The notes beneath the pieces are model-generated. The model ran no database searches, was not told the origin of the DNA, and saw only the letters and a list, made by a program, of their open reading frames with translations. Positions 34,541 through 44,500 of a stretch of DNA of 64,000 bases are shown here, in pieces. Positions within the stretch are counted from its first letter, which is position 1. Each line of letters opens with the position of its first letter. The stretch is from DASTHG01 sp035491895 (GTDB taxonomy: Bacteria > Gemmatimonadota > Gemmatimonadetes > Gemmatimonadales > GWC2-71-9). Location of the stretch: positions 62,001-126,000 of the forward strand of contig DATJJY010000094.1 of NCBI GenBank assembly GCA_035491895.1. Direction: 5' to 3'. Position numbers and translations under genes: made by a program.

Positions 34541-36064
34541 ATGGACCAGGGCCGCCGCAGTCTCACCCATCAGACGATCGCCGGATTACTCTGGACAGCA
34601 GGCGGCAAGGGCGCTTACGGCGTTCTGCAGCTCGTGGTCCTTGCCATCCTGGCTCGACTATTGACTCCGGCTGATTTCGGCACCGTCAGCGCCGCCCTGA
34701 TCGTCATCGGGCTATCCGGAATCGTTTCGCAGCTCGGTATGGGGCCGGCTCTCGTGCAGCGGTCCGAACTCGAGCGCCGGCACATCGATACCGCGTTCTC
34801 CGCGTCGGTGACACTGGATACACTCCTCGGCGCTGCGATCTGGCTAGGGTCCCCCTTTGTGTCGAGATTCTTCCGCAGCGGGGATGTGGAACCGGTGCTC
34901 CGCGCCCTTGCCTGGGTGTTTCCGCTCCAAGGCCTGGCCACGGTAGCCGAATCACTCATGAAGCGTGAATTGCGCTTCCGATCGCTCGCCAACCTTGATG
35001 TCATCTCGTATGGGGCAGGCTACGGCCTTGTCGGCATCACCCTCGCGCTGCTCGGTCATGGTGTGTGGGCGTTGGTCGCCGCCCAGATTGCCCAGAATGT
35101 GATCAAGACCGCCATCCTGCTCTCCTGGCAGCCGCCGCGGCTCCGGCGCCTACCGGAGTGGCGCGCTTTCCGGGATCTCATGCATTTCGGAGGCGGCTTC
35201 ACGGTCGCGAAGATCGCCAACCAGGCGGCGGCCCAGGGTGACTACTTGGTGGTGGGGCGGTTCTTGGGGCCCGCGCCATTGGGGTATTATGGGCGGGCCT
35301 TCAACCTCATGTCCGCGCCTGCGAGCGGTTTCGGCACCATCCTGGACGCAGTACTGTTTCCCGCCATGGCGAGGGTGCAGGCAAATGCGACGCGCCTTGC
35401 CGCCGCCTATCGTCGCGGTGTCGCACTCATCGCGTTGATATTCCTCCCGACCAGCCTGGTGCTCATGCTGTTGGCTCCGGAGGTCGTCGCCCTCATGTTG
35501 GGCCCACACTGGACCCCGGTTGTTGCACCGTTGCAGGTGCTGGCCGCCGGGATGATGTTTCGCGCCAGCTCGCAAATCGCCGATTCGCTCACCCGAGCGA
35601 CGGGATCGGTCTACCGCCGCGCCTGGCGGCAGATCCTGTACGCCGGCCTCGTGGTGGGGGGCGCATGGATCGGGCAGCATTGGGGGATCACCGCCGTGGC
35701 GTTGGGCGTATTGTTCGCCATCATCACGAACTTCCTGTTCATGGCACATCTCAGCCTGAGTGACACGCGGACCACCTGGGGCGAACTGTGGCGCGCGCAC
35801 GTTCCCGCTCTGCTGATCGCCCTCGTCGCGGGTCCCCTCGTATGGGGCACGGCGACGGCATTGAGGCATTGGACGTTGCCGCCCCTTGTGGTACTGATCG
35901 CCGGCGGCTTGGTCATGCTCGGAGTCGCATTGCTACTCGCACTGGTGGCGCCCGCTACCTTCCTCGGTGCGGACGGTCAGTGGATGGTCGGGACCCTACG
36001 CGACTTCATGCGAAAGGTGATTCGCCCAGCCGCGCAACCCGCTGGGAGCCCGGCCGGAGACTGA
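34541..36064 (+). CDS. Polysaccharide flippase (Wzx/MOP superfamily)
   Basis: This 507-residue protein has about 12-14 membrane helices. The N-terminal TIAGLLWTAGGKGAYGVLQL, ILARLLTPADFGTVSAALIV and LGMGPALVQR stretches are typical of the lipopolysaccharide/teichoic-acid flippases of the MOP superfamily, which translocate lipid-linked sugars across the cytoplasmic membrane. I place the start at the ATG at 34541, since the 86 upstream codons of the open frame run back into the LysR stub. It is followed after 74 bases by a methyltransferase gene; together they look like a fragment of a glycan locus inserted among oxidoreductase genes. Confidence 0.87.
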   Translation: MDQGRRSLTHQTIAGLLWTAGGKGAYGVLQLVVLAILARLLTPADFGTVSAALIVIGLSGIVSQLGMGPALVQRSELERRHIDTAFSASVTLDTLLGAAIWLGSPFVSRFFRSGDVEPVLRALAWVFPLQGLATVAESLMKRELRFRSLANLDVISYGAGYGLVGITLALLGHGVWALVAAQIAQNVIKTAILLSWQPPRLRRLPEWRAFRDLMHFGGGFTVAKIANQAAAQGDYLVVGRFLGPAPLGYYGRAFNLMSAPASGFGTILDAVLFPAMARVQANATRLAAAYRRGVALIALIFLPTSLVLMLLAPEVVALMLGPHWTPVVAPLQVLAAGMMFRASSQIADSLTRATGSVYRRAWRQILYAGLVVGGAWIGQHWGITAVALGVLFAIITNFLFMAHLSLSDTRTTWGELWRAHVPALLIALVAGPLVWGTATALRHWTLPPLVVLIAGGLVMLGVALLLALVAPATFLGADGQWMVGTLRDFMRKVIRPAAQPAGSPAGD

Positions 36065-36138
36065 ACAAAGCGCAGAAGAAGCGTCATCGATGGCGCAGGC
36101 GAGCCGTCAAAGCGACACCCTGCGCGAAGGAGGGCACG

Positions 36139-37143
36139 ATGAAACGAAAGGATCTCGAAGAGTACGTACATCCGATCAGCGGAGCGCGGCTGGAGTTGCG
36201 GGTGGATGAGGAAACTGCGGGAGAGGTCGTGTCGGGCGGGCTCATCGCCGGGGACGACGAGTTCCATATCATCCGCGGCATTCCGCGCTTCTGCCCCACG
36301 GAGAACTACGGGAACAGCTTCGGCTATCAATGGCAGAAGTTCTCGGTGACGCAGCTCGACTCGCATGCCCCCTGGGACGCGAGAAGCGAGAAACGGCTGG
36401 CCAAGGAAACGCACTGGCCGAGCCGGATGGAGGGGCAGCGGATTCTCGAAGCCGGTTCCGGAATGGGGCGGTTCACGGAAGTGCTGGCGCGATCAGGAGC
36501 GCGGGTGTGCACGTTCGACTACAGTGCGGCCGTGGATGCGAACTACCGTAATAACGGCGCGGCAGAAAACGTGTGCTTCGCCCAGGCGGACATCTACTCG
36601 CCGCCATACCCCCAAGGCTCGTTCGATAAGGTCCTGTGCGTGGGTGTACTCCAGCACTGCCCCTCGCCGCACAAGGCGATGCTGAGTCTCTCGCGTTTCC
36701 TGAAACCGGGCGGGGAGATCGTGATCGATGTGTACCGCCTTTCGTGGCGGAGCCTGTTTCTGGGCAAGTATTACCTGCGACCCCTAACCCGACGGATCCC
36801 GCCGGAGACGCTGTACAGGTTCGTGCGGTTTCACGTGGGATGGGTGTACCCGCTGACCGGCCTGGTGCAGAAAGTGATCGGCCGGCCGGGGCGGAGCCTC
36901 TCGTGGATGTTGGGCATGGCCGATTATCGCGGGAAGTTCGCGGTAGATGACGCGACGCTCCGCGAGCACTCGCTCATGGACACCTTCGACATGCTGGCGC
37001 CGGCCTACGATCGGCCGCAGACGCAGCGGATGGTCCGGCGCTGGTTCGAGGAGGCGGGGTTGGTGGATTTTGACGTGCACCCAGGAGTCAACGGTCTGGA
37101 AGCGCGAGGCCACCGGCCGAACCAGGCGACGACTGACGCCTAG
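36139..37143 (+). CDS. SAM-dependent methyltransferase with Trm112-like N-terminus
   Basis: This is a 334-residue protein. An N-terminal region of about 60 residues (YVHPISGARLELRV... IIRGIPRFCP) resembles the Trm112-like segment often found before class I methyltransferases. The methyltransferase core shows the SAM-binding motif ILEAGSGMGRFTEVLA, then DKVLCVGVLQHCPSP. Such proteins frequently sit in O-antigen or exopolysaccharide loci and methylate sugars or lipids. The ATG at 36139 follows a strong AAGGAGGG site. It is coupled in position to the flippase, supporting a role in surface glycan modification. Confidence 0.85.
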   Translation: MKRKDLEEYVHPISGARLELRVDEETAGEVVSGGLIAGDDEFHIIRGIPRFCPTENYGNSFGYQWQKFSVTQLDSHAPWDARSEKRLAKETHWPSRMEGQRILEAGSGMGRFTEVLARSGARVCTFDYSAAVDANYRNNGAAENVCFAQADIYSPPYPQGSFDKVLCVGVLQHCPSPHKAMLSLSRFLKPGGEIVIDVYRLSWRSLFLGKYYLRPLTRRIPPETLYRFVRFHVGWVYPLTGLVQKVIGRPGRSLSWMLGMADYRGKFAVDDATLREHSLMDTFDMLAPAYDRPQTQRMVRRWFEEAGLVDFDVHPGVNGLEARGHRPNQATTDA

Positions 37144-37155
37144 GGCGAGACAGCT

Positions 37156-37203
37156 ACGATCCCGGCAGCGCTCGCGACGCTCATCGAGACCCTGCGTCTC
37201 TAG
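37156..37203 (+). pseudogene. Second LysR C-terminal stub
   Basis: Sixteen codons reading TIPAALATLIETLRL and a stop at 37201-37203 match the extreme C-terminus of LysR regulators and closely resemble the end of the stub at 34278-34407, but differ at many third positions. It lies 12 bases after the methyltransferase stop and 22 bases before the convergent reductase stop. It marks the right-hand edge of the flippase/methyltransferase segment. Confidence 0.6.
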
Positions 37204-37224
37204 CGCTGCCGCAGGAGTCCTCCC

Positions 37225-37866
37225 TCAGCTGTGGAGCACCTTGAACGCGTGCGTCCACTCGTTCCGCAGGAAACCGGGGATGCACCAGAGGATGCAGAGG
37301 GGCTCGATCGCGCGCGCGGCCTCGACGCTGCCCAGGTCGAGCGTTTCCCATCCGAATTGCTCGACGACTCCAGCGACCGTCTGCTTGGCCGCTGCATCGT
37401 TGCCGCAGATGAACATCGTGGGTCGCCCGGCGGCGTACTGCGGGTTGACCATCCGCACGTTTCCCACCGAGTTGAACGCCTTGACGAAGCGGGCGTCGGG
37501 GTAAGCTCGTTGCAGGCGCTCCATGAGGGAATCGTCGAGGGTAGTGAAGAACTTGAGCACGCCGTTCACGGGTGGCGCCGCCGCGATCGGGTTGGTCGTG
37601 TCCATCACGACCTTGCCGCCGAGGGCGGCTGCACCGGCGAGGCGCAGGACGTCGAGCGCGGCGTCGCCTTTCGCCGCCAGCACGACGACCTCGCCGAATT
37701 TCGCGGCACCCGTGAAGGTGCCGATCTTGGCGCGTGCATTCTGCGACTGCCATTCCGCCAGTTTCCCGGCGTCGCGCGTGCCGACCATGACCGCGTGACC
37801 GTGCTGCAGGAATCCGGCGGCGAGGGTCTTGGCGACTGGGCCGGAGCCGAGGATGCCGACATTCAT
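37225..37866 (-). CDS. NADPH-dependent F420-reductase-like protein (second copy)
   Basis: This 213-residue Rossmann protein begins MNVGILGSGPVAKTLAAGF and carries VVMDTTNPIAAAPPVNGVLK and VKAFNSVGNVRMVNPQYAAG, conserved in the NAD(P)-binding F420-reductase-like family. It is a distant relative of the protein at 32491-33132 and is closer to the group lacking a clear F420 site. I chose the ATG at 37866, where homology begins; an in-frame ATG at 37896 would add ten residues. It ends convergently against a LysR stub, so its former regulator is probably lost. Confidence 0.82.
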   Translation of the reverse strand: MNVGILGSGPVAKTLAAGFLQHGHAVMVGTRDAGKLAEWQSQNARAKIGTFTGAAKFGEVVVLAAKGDAALDVLRLAGAAALGGKVVMDTTNPIAAAPPVNGVLKFFTTLDDSLMERLQRAYPDARFVKAFNSVGNVRMVNPQYAAGRPTMFICGNDAAAKQTVAGVVEQFGWETLDLGSVEAARAIEPLCILWCIPGFLRNEWTHAFKVLHS

Positions 37867-38013
37867 GAGGGGAATCTCGTCGGGCGACGGCAGCACGTCG
37901 AGGGTGCCGAGCGCCGAAAGCTCCCTTCATATTCGCTTCATCGGCCAGGCAGGGTGTCTCGCTAGGTTGCTCTCCGTTGGCACAAGTCACGTTCAGGGAG
38001 AGGAAACCTCGCC

Positions 38014-38553
38014 ATGTCCATGCGCACAGCCGCCGTCGCGGTCGTAAGCGTGCTTGTTGTTGGTAGCATTGCCTGTTCGGGGAGCACGACTGGGCCGGCC
38101 TCGGTTGCCACATCACTCGTTTCCGTTGCACCGGTCGGCGGCGCAGCGAGTGTCTCTCCAAGTGCACCGATCGTGATGGCGTTCAGCCACGCCATGGCTT
38201 CCGGCATGGAGATGTACGTCTCCTTGCATGAGGGCGACGTGACAGGTCCCACGGTCCCGGGCGTCATGATGTGGTCGAGCGACCGCATGACGCTGACGTT
38301 CACTCCAACCAACCCGTTGAAGTCCACGACCGCATACACCATCCACCTCGGTGGTGGGATGACGGATGCCGATGGCAACCCGATCGACATGACGGCGCAC
38401 GGCATGATGGGCGGGCAGTGGGCCTCCGGTTCCATGATGAGCGGTGGGGGTATGATGGGTGGCGGAGGACCGATGAGTGGACAAGAGATGGGACCAGGCT
38501 GGATGGGCACCAATGGGATGTACGGCATGGTGTTCCACTTCACGACGGCGTAG
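38014..38553 (+). CDS. Met-rich lipoprotein with bacterial Ig-like domain
   Basis: This is a 179-residue lipoprotein (lipobox GSIAC, Cys21). Residues about 30-120 resemble a bacterial Ig-like (SbsA-type) domain with VSPSAPIVMAFSHAM and LTFTPTNPLKSTTAYTIHL. The C-terminal third is packed with Met and Gly (HGMMGGQWASGSMMSGGG, GMMGGGGPMSGQEMG), typical of soft-metal ligands for Cu(I) or Ag(I). It precedes a copper/silver-type efflux operon on the same strand, so I infer a periplasmic or surface metal-binding accessory. A GAGAGGA ribosome-binding site lies upstream. Confidence 0.8.
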   Translation: MSMRTAAVAVVSVLVVGSIACSGSTTGPASVATSLVSVAPVGGAASVSPSAPIVMAFSHAMASGMEMYVSLHEGDVTGPTVPGVMMWSSDRMTLTFTPTNPLKSTTAYTIHLGGGMTDADGNPIDMTAHGMMGGQWASGSMMSGGGMMGGGGPMSGQEMGPGWMGTNGMYGMVFHFTTA

Positions 38554-38603
38554 CCCGACCGAGTGCCGTATTCTGGGGCAGGGGTCGAGGTAGATTGAGA
38601 ACG

Positions 38604-38948
38604 ATGGCTAGGATCGCAGGGCATAGGGCGCTCGCCTGTTTCCTGGTGCTGAGTCTCGCGGTGTCCCAGTTCCCTGTGTCGGGCACCGCGGCAGGACACG
38701 ATTGCGCTGGTGCACCGGCCACTACTGCGGCTGCCGTGATCGCTGCAGTTGGCCACGGCGGCGCCGGCTGCACGCACACTGATGTCTGCGCACCGACCGT
38801 CTGTTGCACCAGTGTGACGTCGGCTTTGCTCCAAGCTGGCGTCCTTCAGACAGTCGCGGCCGGCTTGAGTTCAACGACTCCCTCATCGGATACCCGGGTC
38901 CCCCGTCTCTTCTTGGGCGGACCCCCGACACCACCTCCCAACAGCTGA
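38604..38948 (+). CDS. Small secreted Cys/His-rich protein
   Basis: This 114-residue protein has a signal peptide (ALACFLVLSLAVSQFPVSG) and a mature part with HDCAG, HGGAGCTHTDVCAPTVCC, that is, five cysteines and several histidines in about 40 residues, followed by a Pro-rich tail. Small proteins with such HxxC/CC clusters occur just upstream of heavy-metal RND operons; the function is unknown but metal binding is likely. It lies between the Met-rich lipoprotein and cusC on the same strand, with a modest ribosome-binding site. Confidence 0.7.
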   Translation: MARIAGHRALACFLVLSLAVSQFPVSGTAAGHDCAGAPATTAAAVIAAVGHGGAGCTHTDVCAPTVCCTSVTSALLQAGVLQTVAAGLSSTTPSSDTRVPRLFLGGPPTPPPNS

Positions 38949-39042
38949 TCCTCCTCGCCTCGCGCGAGTGGCGTAGCGATCGGCCTCTCCGGTCGCTGGC
39001 AACGCGTCCGTCCCGGTTTCTGATACCGGACAGGAGGATCAT

Positions 39043-39072
39043 ATGAACACGCAACTGATTACCCGAGCATGA
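39043..39072 (+). CDS. Nine-residue leader mini-ORF coupled to the efflux operon
   Basis: ATG at 39043 follows a near-perfect AGGAGGATCAT ribosome-binding site and encodes MNTQLITRA, then a stop. The stop overlaps the ATG of the TolC-like gene as ATGA, while that gene has no ribosome-binding site of its own. This suggests translational coupling: ribosomes load on the mini-ORF and restart on the outer-membrane factor gene. A one-base frameshift that split an originally longer N-terminus is an alternative. Confidence 0.5.
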   Translation: MNTQLITRA

Positions 39073-40331
39073 TGCGGCCACTTGGTGCCGTGGGAGCGGC
39101 CATGCTGGCGCTCGTGTTGTTCGCGCACGGCGTGGCGGCCCAATCGGCTTCACCTGAGACGCTTACCGTCGCCGAGGCGACCCGGATCGCACGCGAGGCG
39201 AACCCGATGCTCCGGGCCGCGCATTACTCGGCGGAGGCCGCGGCGCAACGGATTGGACCAGCAGGTGCCCTGCCGGACCCCCAGCTCCAGTTTGGCCTGA
39301 TGAACCGGATGGCGTCGCAGTTCGGCTCAACGGCCGACCCGATGACGATGAACCAGGTGCAGCTGATGCAGATGCTGCCCTGGCCCGGGAAACTCGGGAA
39401 CGCCCGTCGCGCGGCGGAACACACAGCCGACGCAGCACGGGCGGACGCGGACGACCAGGCTCTGATGCTCGAGGCGCAGGTGCGCATGGCGTATTACGAG
39501 GTCGCCGATGCGGACCGGGCTCTCGACGTCATGCGGCGCACTCAGGGCTTGCTGCGGGACTTTCTCCAGGTGAGCACGGCGATGTACGCCGTCGGCAGCG
39601 CCGTGCAGCAGGACGTATTGCGGGCGCAAGTGGAGGTGGCCCGCATGGGCGAGGAGATCACGCGCATGGGGCAGGAGCGGGTGGCCATGGCGGCGCGTCT
39701 CAACGCGCTGTTCGGTCGCGAGGCGAGCGTTCCAGTCCCCGCGCTGGAATTGCCCGAGCCGGGCGATTCGCTCCCGCCCGTGGACTCGCTCGTCGCGACT
39801 GCGCAGGGCCGCCGTCCGGCTCTCCGGGCCGGGACGGAGAGACTCGCAGCGGCGGACGCGGCGCTGGCCGGGGCTCGGCGCGAGCTGTTCCCTGATTTTC
39901 AACTGGGATTCGCCTACCAGAGCCGTCCAGCGTTTCCCGACATGATGAGCCTGATGGTGGGCATCAGCCTGCCGATCTTCGCTGGCGGCCGGCAGCTGCC
40001 AATGCGACGTCAGATGGCAGCGATGCGTGATATGTCGGCCGCCGAGCTCCTGAATCTCAGGAACGAGACGATCGCTCGCATCGTCGAAACGCGGGCGCGG
40101 GCGGTGCGCGATCGCGACCTCGTCCAACTCTACCGCAGCAGCATCCTGCCCCAGGCGCAGGGCGCGGTCCAGGCGGCGCTCTCGAGCTACCGCGTTGGGC
40201 GCGTCGCTTTCATGCAGCTCGTGGACAACCAAATGACCGTGAACCAATACCAGATCGAGACCCTCAGGCTGCTCGCCGACTACCAGCAGGCTCTGGGCGA
40301 GCTGGTCGCCCTGACGGGAGGACAGCTATGA
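39069..40331 (+). CDS. cusC: CusC/TolC-type outer-membrane efflux factor
   Basis: This 420-residue protein has a signal peptide (ALVLFAHGVAAQ) and two outer-membrane-efflux repeats of long helices (SPETLTVAEATRIAREANPM; later SLMVGISLPIFAGGRQLPM, a typical TolC-family motif). It forms the outer-membrane channel of a tripartite pump with the two following gene products. Adaptor and pump genes follow with ATGA overlaps, so stoichiometric expression is expected. A small copper-resistance feature is the Met-rich region DPMTMNQVQLMQML near the N-terminus. Confidence in the family is high; assignment to copper/silver rests mainly on the pump. Confidence 0.88.
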   Translation: MMRPLGAVGAAMLALVLFAHGVAAQSASPETLTVAEATRIAREANPMLRAAHYSAEAAAQRIGPAGALPDPQLQFGLMNRMASQFGSTADPMTMNQVQLMQMLPWPGKLGNARRAAEHTADAARADADDQALMLEAQVRMAYYEVADADRALDVMRRTQGLLRDFLQVSTAMYAVGSAVQQDVLRAQVEVARMGEEITRMGQERVAMAARLNALFGREASVPVPALELPEPGDSLPPVDSLVATAQGRRPALRAGTERLAAADAALAGARRELFPDFQLGFAYQSRPAFPDMMSLMVGISLPIFAGGRQLPMRRQMAAMRDMSAAELLNLRNETIARIVETRARAVRDRDLVQLYRSSILPQAQGAVQAALSSYRVGRVAFMQLVDNQMTVNQYQIETLRLLADYQQALGELVALTGGQL

Positions 40332-41518
40332 ACCGCATAATCGTCGCCGGGTTGGCCGGCGTTCTCGTGATCGGAGCGTGCCGTGAGAAACCGGCGCCGA
40401 CCAACATGGCTGCTATGCCAGACATGTCCGCGGGAGGCGCCGACACCGCCAAGAATGTTGGCGAGCGGCAGCCCGTGCGCCTGACTGCGGTGCAGGCTCA
40501 GGCCCTCGGCGTCACCTACACGGTGGTCACGCGCGGCCCGCTGCACCGCAGCGTGCGCACCGTTGGGCAGGTCGTCCCGGCAGAGCCCAACCTCGCCGAG
40601 ATCACACCGAAGGTCGACGGATTCGTAGACCGATTGTTCGTGGACGCAACCGGCGTCCAGGTCAGGCGTGGCGAGCCGCTCCTGGCACTCTACAGTCCAA
40701 TGCTGGTGTCGGCGCAGGAGGAGCTGCTCACCGCCCTGCATCTTGCGCAAACGATCGATTCGACCGCGCCCGAGGCCTGGCGCAACGCCCAAGACCTGGT
40801 GGCTGCGGCGCGACGGCGGCTCGCCTACTGGGACATCTCGGAGGAGCAGATCGAGCGCTTGGAACGAACCGGTGAGGTCACCAAGACGTTGACGCTCGTT
40901 GCGCCGTTCGATGGGGTTGTGATGGAGAAGATGGTGGTGGCCGGCCAGAGCGTCATGCCGGGGATGAAGCTGTACCGGCTGGCGAATCTGTCGACCGTGT
41001 GGGTCGAAGGCGAGGTGTTCGAGCAGGATCTCGCCCTCATCAGGGTCGGCGCGCCGGTGCGCGTCGAGCTGACCGCCTATCCCGGCCAGACACTCACGGG
41101 ACGGGTGGCCTTCGTGTGGCCAGTAGTCGACGAGCAAAGTCGCACGGGGAAAGTGCGTGTGGCGCTCGCGAACGCGAAGGGTCTCATCAAGCCGGGGATG
41201 TACGCCACTCTGCTCTTCGACGCCACGGTAGGACGAGATGCCCTGAGCCTGCCTGCGGAAGCCGTCGTCCTGACTGGCGAGCGAAACCTGGTGTTCGTGG
41301 TGGGGAAAGACGGTGCTCTCGAACCGCGCCAGGTAACGCTCGGAGCGCGCGCCGGCGACCGGATTCAGGTCCTGGACGGCGTGGCTGAAGGTGAGCGCGT
41401 GGTCGCCTCGGCCAATTTCCTGGTCGACGCCGAGTCGCGACTCACGTCGGGAGCCGGGATGGCGGGGATGCCGGGCATGAACATGGAACAGCCGGGCAAG
41501 AAGGAGCGGCGTCCATGA
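40328..41518 (+). CDS. cusB: CusB-type periplasmic adaptor of RND metal efflux
   Basis: This is a 396-residue lipoprotein (VIGAC, Cys18) of the membrane fusion protein family. After a short Met-containing linker (TNMAAMPDMSAGG) it has the barrel-sandwich and hairpin domains (VDGFVDRLFVDATGVQVRRG, LYSPMLVSAQEELLTAL) and the macroglobulin-like beta barrel (TVWVEGEVFEQDLALI). YSPxLxxAQxEyL is the signature of heavy-metal adaptors of the CusB/CzcB type. The C-terminal MAGMPGMNMEQ repeats could bind Cu(I)/Ag(I). It overlaps the cusC and cusA genes. Confidence 0.9.
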   Translation: MNRIIVAGLAGVLVIGACREKPAPTNMAAMPDMSAGGADTAKNVGERQPVRLTAVQAQALGVTYTVVTRGPLHRSVRTVGQVVPAEPNLAEITPKVDGFVDRLFVDATGVQVRRGEPLLALYSPMLVSAQEELLTALHLAQTIDSTAPEAWRNAQDLVAAARRRLAYWDISEEQIERLERTGEVTKTLTLVAPFDGVVMEKMVVAGQSVMPGMKLYRLANLSTVWVEGEVFEQDLALIRVGAPVRVELTAYPGQTLTGRVAFVWPVVDEQSRTGKVRVALANAKGLIKPGMYATLLFDATVGRDALSLPAEAVVLTGERNLVFVVGKDGALEPRQVTLGARAGDRIQVLDGVAEGERVVASANFLVDAESRLTSGAGMAGMPGMNMEQPGKKERRP

Positions 41519-44500
41519 TCGCCAACCTGATCGCGTGGTCGCTGCGCAACCGATTCCTCGTTTCGCTCGCCACTGCGGCGCTGGTGGTCGCCGGGGTCTG
41601 GGCGATCCGCACAACGCCCGTGGATGCGCTACCGGATCTCTCCGACGTGCAGGTAGTCATTCAGACGGAGTTCAGCGAGCAGGCGCCGCAGATCGTCGAG
41701 GATCAGGTCACGTATCCCATCGCCTCCGAGATGCTCAAGGTGCCCGGCGCGCGCGTCGTCCGGGGATTCTCGTTCTTCGGAACGTCACTCGTCTACATCC
41801 TGTTCGAGGACGGCACCGACCTCTACTGGGCGCGCTCGCGAGTGCTCGAGTACATGAACGGGCTGCGGCAGCGCCTTCCGCAGGGCGTCGAGCCAACCTT
41901 GGGCCCGGACGCTACCGGCGTGGGCTGGGTGTTCGAGTACGTCCTGGAGAGCGACTCGCTCGACCTGGCTCAGCTGCGCACGCTCCAGGACTGGTACATC
42001 CGCTACCAGCTCACGGCCATCCCCGGCGTCTCGGAAGTGGCGAGCCTCGGCGGCTTCGTAAAGCAATACCAGGTCGAAGTCGATCCCGAGCGCCTGCGGG
42101 CGTTCCACATCCCGGTGATGCGCGTCGTCCAGGCGATCGGGACCCACAACGCCGACGTCGGCGCGCGCGTGATCGAAATGGGCGGACGCGAGTACATGAT
42201 CCGAGGGCTCGGCTATCTCCGCACCGTGACGGACATCGGCAACGTCGCCGTCGGCTCGACCATGGGCGGAACACCGATTCGCGTTTCGGATGTGGCCACC
42301 GTCCAGGTGGGGCCCGCGCCCCGACGGGGAGCCGCAGACCTGAATGGCCGCGGTGAGGTCGTCGCCGGCATCGTGATCATGCGGTTCGGCTCGGACGCGC
42401 TGAAGACGATCGAAGCCATCAAGGCCCGCGTCGCGGAGGTGCAGCGGACCCTCCCGGCAGGCGTGCGGCTCGTTCCCGTGTACGACCGCTCGGACCTGAT
42501 TCACCGCGCCATCGGGAACCTGCGCCGCACGCTGCTCGAGGAATCGCTGATCGTGGCGGCGATCTCCCTGCTGTTTCTGTTGCACCTGCGCTCCGCGTTG
42601 GTGGCGATCGCCACGCTGCCACTCGGCATCCTGTTCTCGTTCCTCGTGATGCGCTGGATCGGCGTCAACGCCAACATCATGAGCCTGGGCGGCATCGCCA
42701 TCGCCATCGGGGCGATGGTGGACGCCGCCATCGTGATGATCGAGAACATGCATAAGCACCTCGAGCGCGGCGGGGACCGGCCGCGCTGGGAGGTCGTGTT
42801 GGAGGCGACCAAGCAGGTTGCCGCGCCACTCTTTTTCTCCCTGTTGATCATCGCTGTGTCGTTCCTCCCGGTGTTCTCGCTCGAGCAGCAGGAGGGACGG
42901 CTGTTCAAGCCGCTGGCGTTCACGAAGACCTTCGCCATGGTAGGGGCGGCCCTGCTTTCCATCACCCTCGTGCCTGTGCTGATGGGGTACCTCGTGCGCG
43001 GCAAGATCCGGCCGCAGGACGCGAACCCGGTGAACCGCGGGCTGATGCGCGTCTACCGGCCGGTGATCGCGTGGGTACTGCGGCACCCGTGGCAGGTCGT
43101 GGCCGGAGCCGCCGTAGTGCTCGCCGCAACCGCACTTCCCTGGAGCCGCCTGGGCAGTGAGTTCATGCCGCCACTCGACGAGGGATCGCTGCTCTTCATG
43201 CCCACCACCGTGCCGGGCGTGTCGATCGCGCAGGCGCGGGAGATCATGCGGCACCAGGACAGTATCCTCGCTTCGTTCCCGGAAGTGGCCACGGTCCTCG
43301 GCAAGGTTGGACGCGCCAACACCGCCACCGACCCGGCACCACTCGACATGTACGAGACCACTGTCGTGCTCAAGCCGCGAGAGCTCTGGCGTCCGGGGAT
43401 GACCACCGACCGTCTGGTGAGCGCCATGGACGAGGCAGTGCGCATGCCGGGCGTGACCAACGCCTGGACAATGCCCATCAAGAATCGTATCGACATGCTC
43501 GCGACCGGGGTTCGCACACCGGTCGGCGTGAAGGTGTATGGGCCGAACCTCGACACCCTGCAACGGCTGGGGGAGCGCGTCGAGCGGATCCTCCAGAAGG
43601 TCCCGGGGACCCGCAACGTGTTCGCCGAGCGAAATGTCTCGGGATACTACGTGGACGTGGACATCGACCGGGCAGCGGCGGCGCGCTACGGCCTGAACGC
43701 GGGCGACCTGCACGACGCCATCATGGCGACGGCGGGTGGTGTGACTGCCGCGACGAGCGTCGAAGGGCGCGAGCGCTACGAGATCAACGTCCGCTACCCG
43801 CGCGAGCTACGGGACGACCTTCAGAAGCTCCGCGCGATCGTCGTCCCTACGATGACCGGGCCGCAGATCCCGCTCGGCGAGGTCGCAACCGTCTCGATCG
43901 TGCAGGGCCCGATGGCCGTGAAGACCGACAACGCGTTCCCCGTCACCACCGTGTTCGTGGACATCGCGGGTCGTGACTTGGGCGGCTACGTCACCGACGC
44001 CGAACGTGTCGTGGCACGTGAGCTGACGCTCCCGCCTGGCTATCGTCTCGCGTGGAGCGGCCAGTTCGAGTTCATGCAGCGAGTGCGCGAGAAGTTGAAG
44101 CTGGTCGTGCCGGTGACGCTCGGCATCATCTTCCTCCTGCTCTTCCTCAATTTCCGTAGCGTGCCGCACGCGCTGATCGTGATGGTCGCGTTGCCGTTCG
44201 CGCTGGTCGGCGGGGTCTGGTCCATCTGGGTCCTCGGCTACAACACGAGTGTCGCCGTGTGGGTGGGCTTCATCGCGCTGGCGGGCGTGGCCGCCGAGAC
44301 AGGCGTGGTGATGCTCATCTATCTCGACGAGGCGTTCCATCAGGGCAGGGCGACTCAGGAGTCGTTGACGGTCGCGCAGCTCAGGGAGGCGGTCCATCAC
44401 GGCGCCGTGGAGCGGCTGCGCCCCGTCATGATGACAGTCACGGCCATCATCGCTGGCCTGGCGCCGATCCTCTGGGGGGAGGGAACGGGCGCCGACGTCA

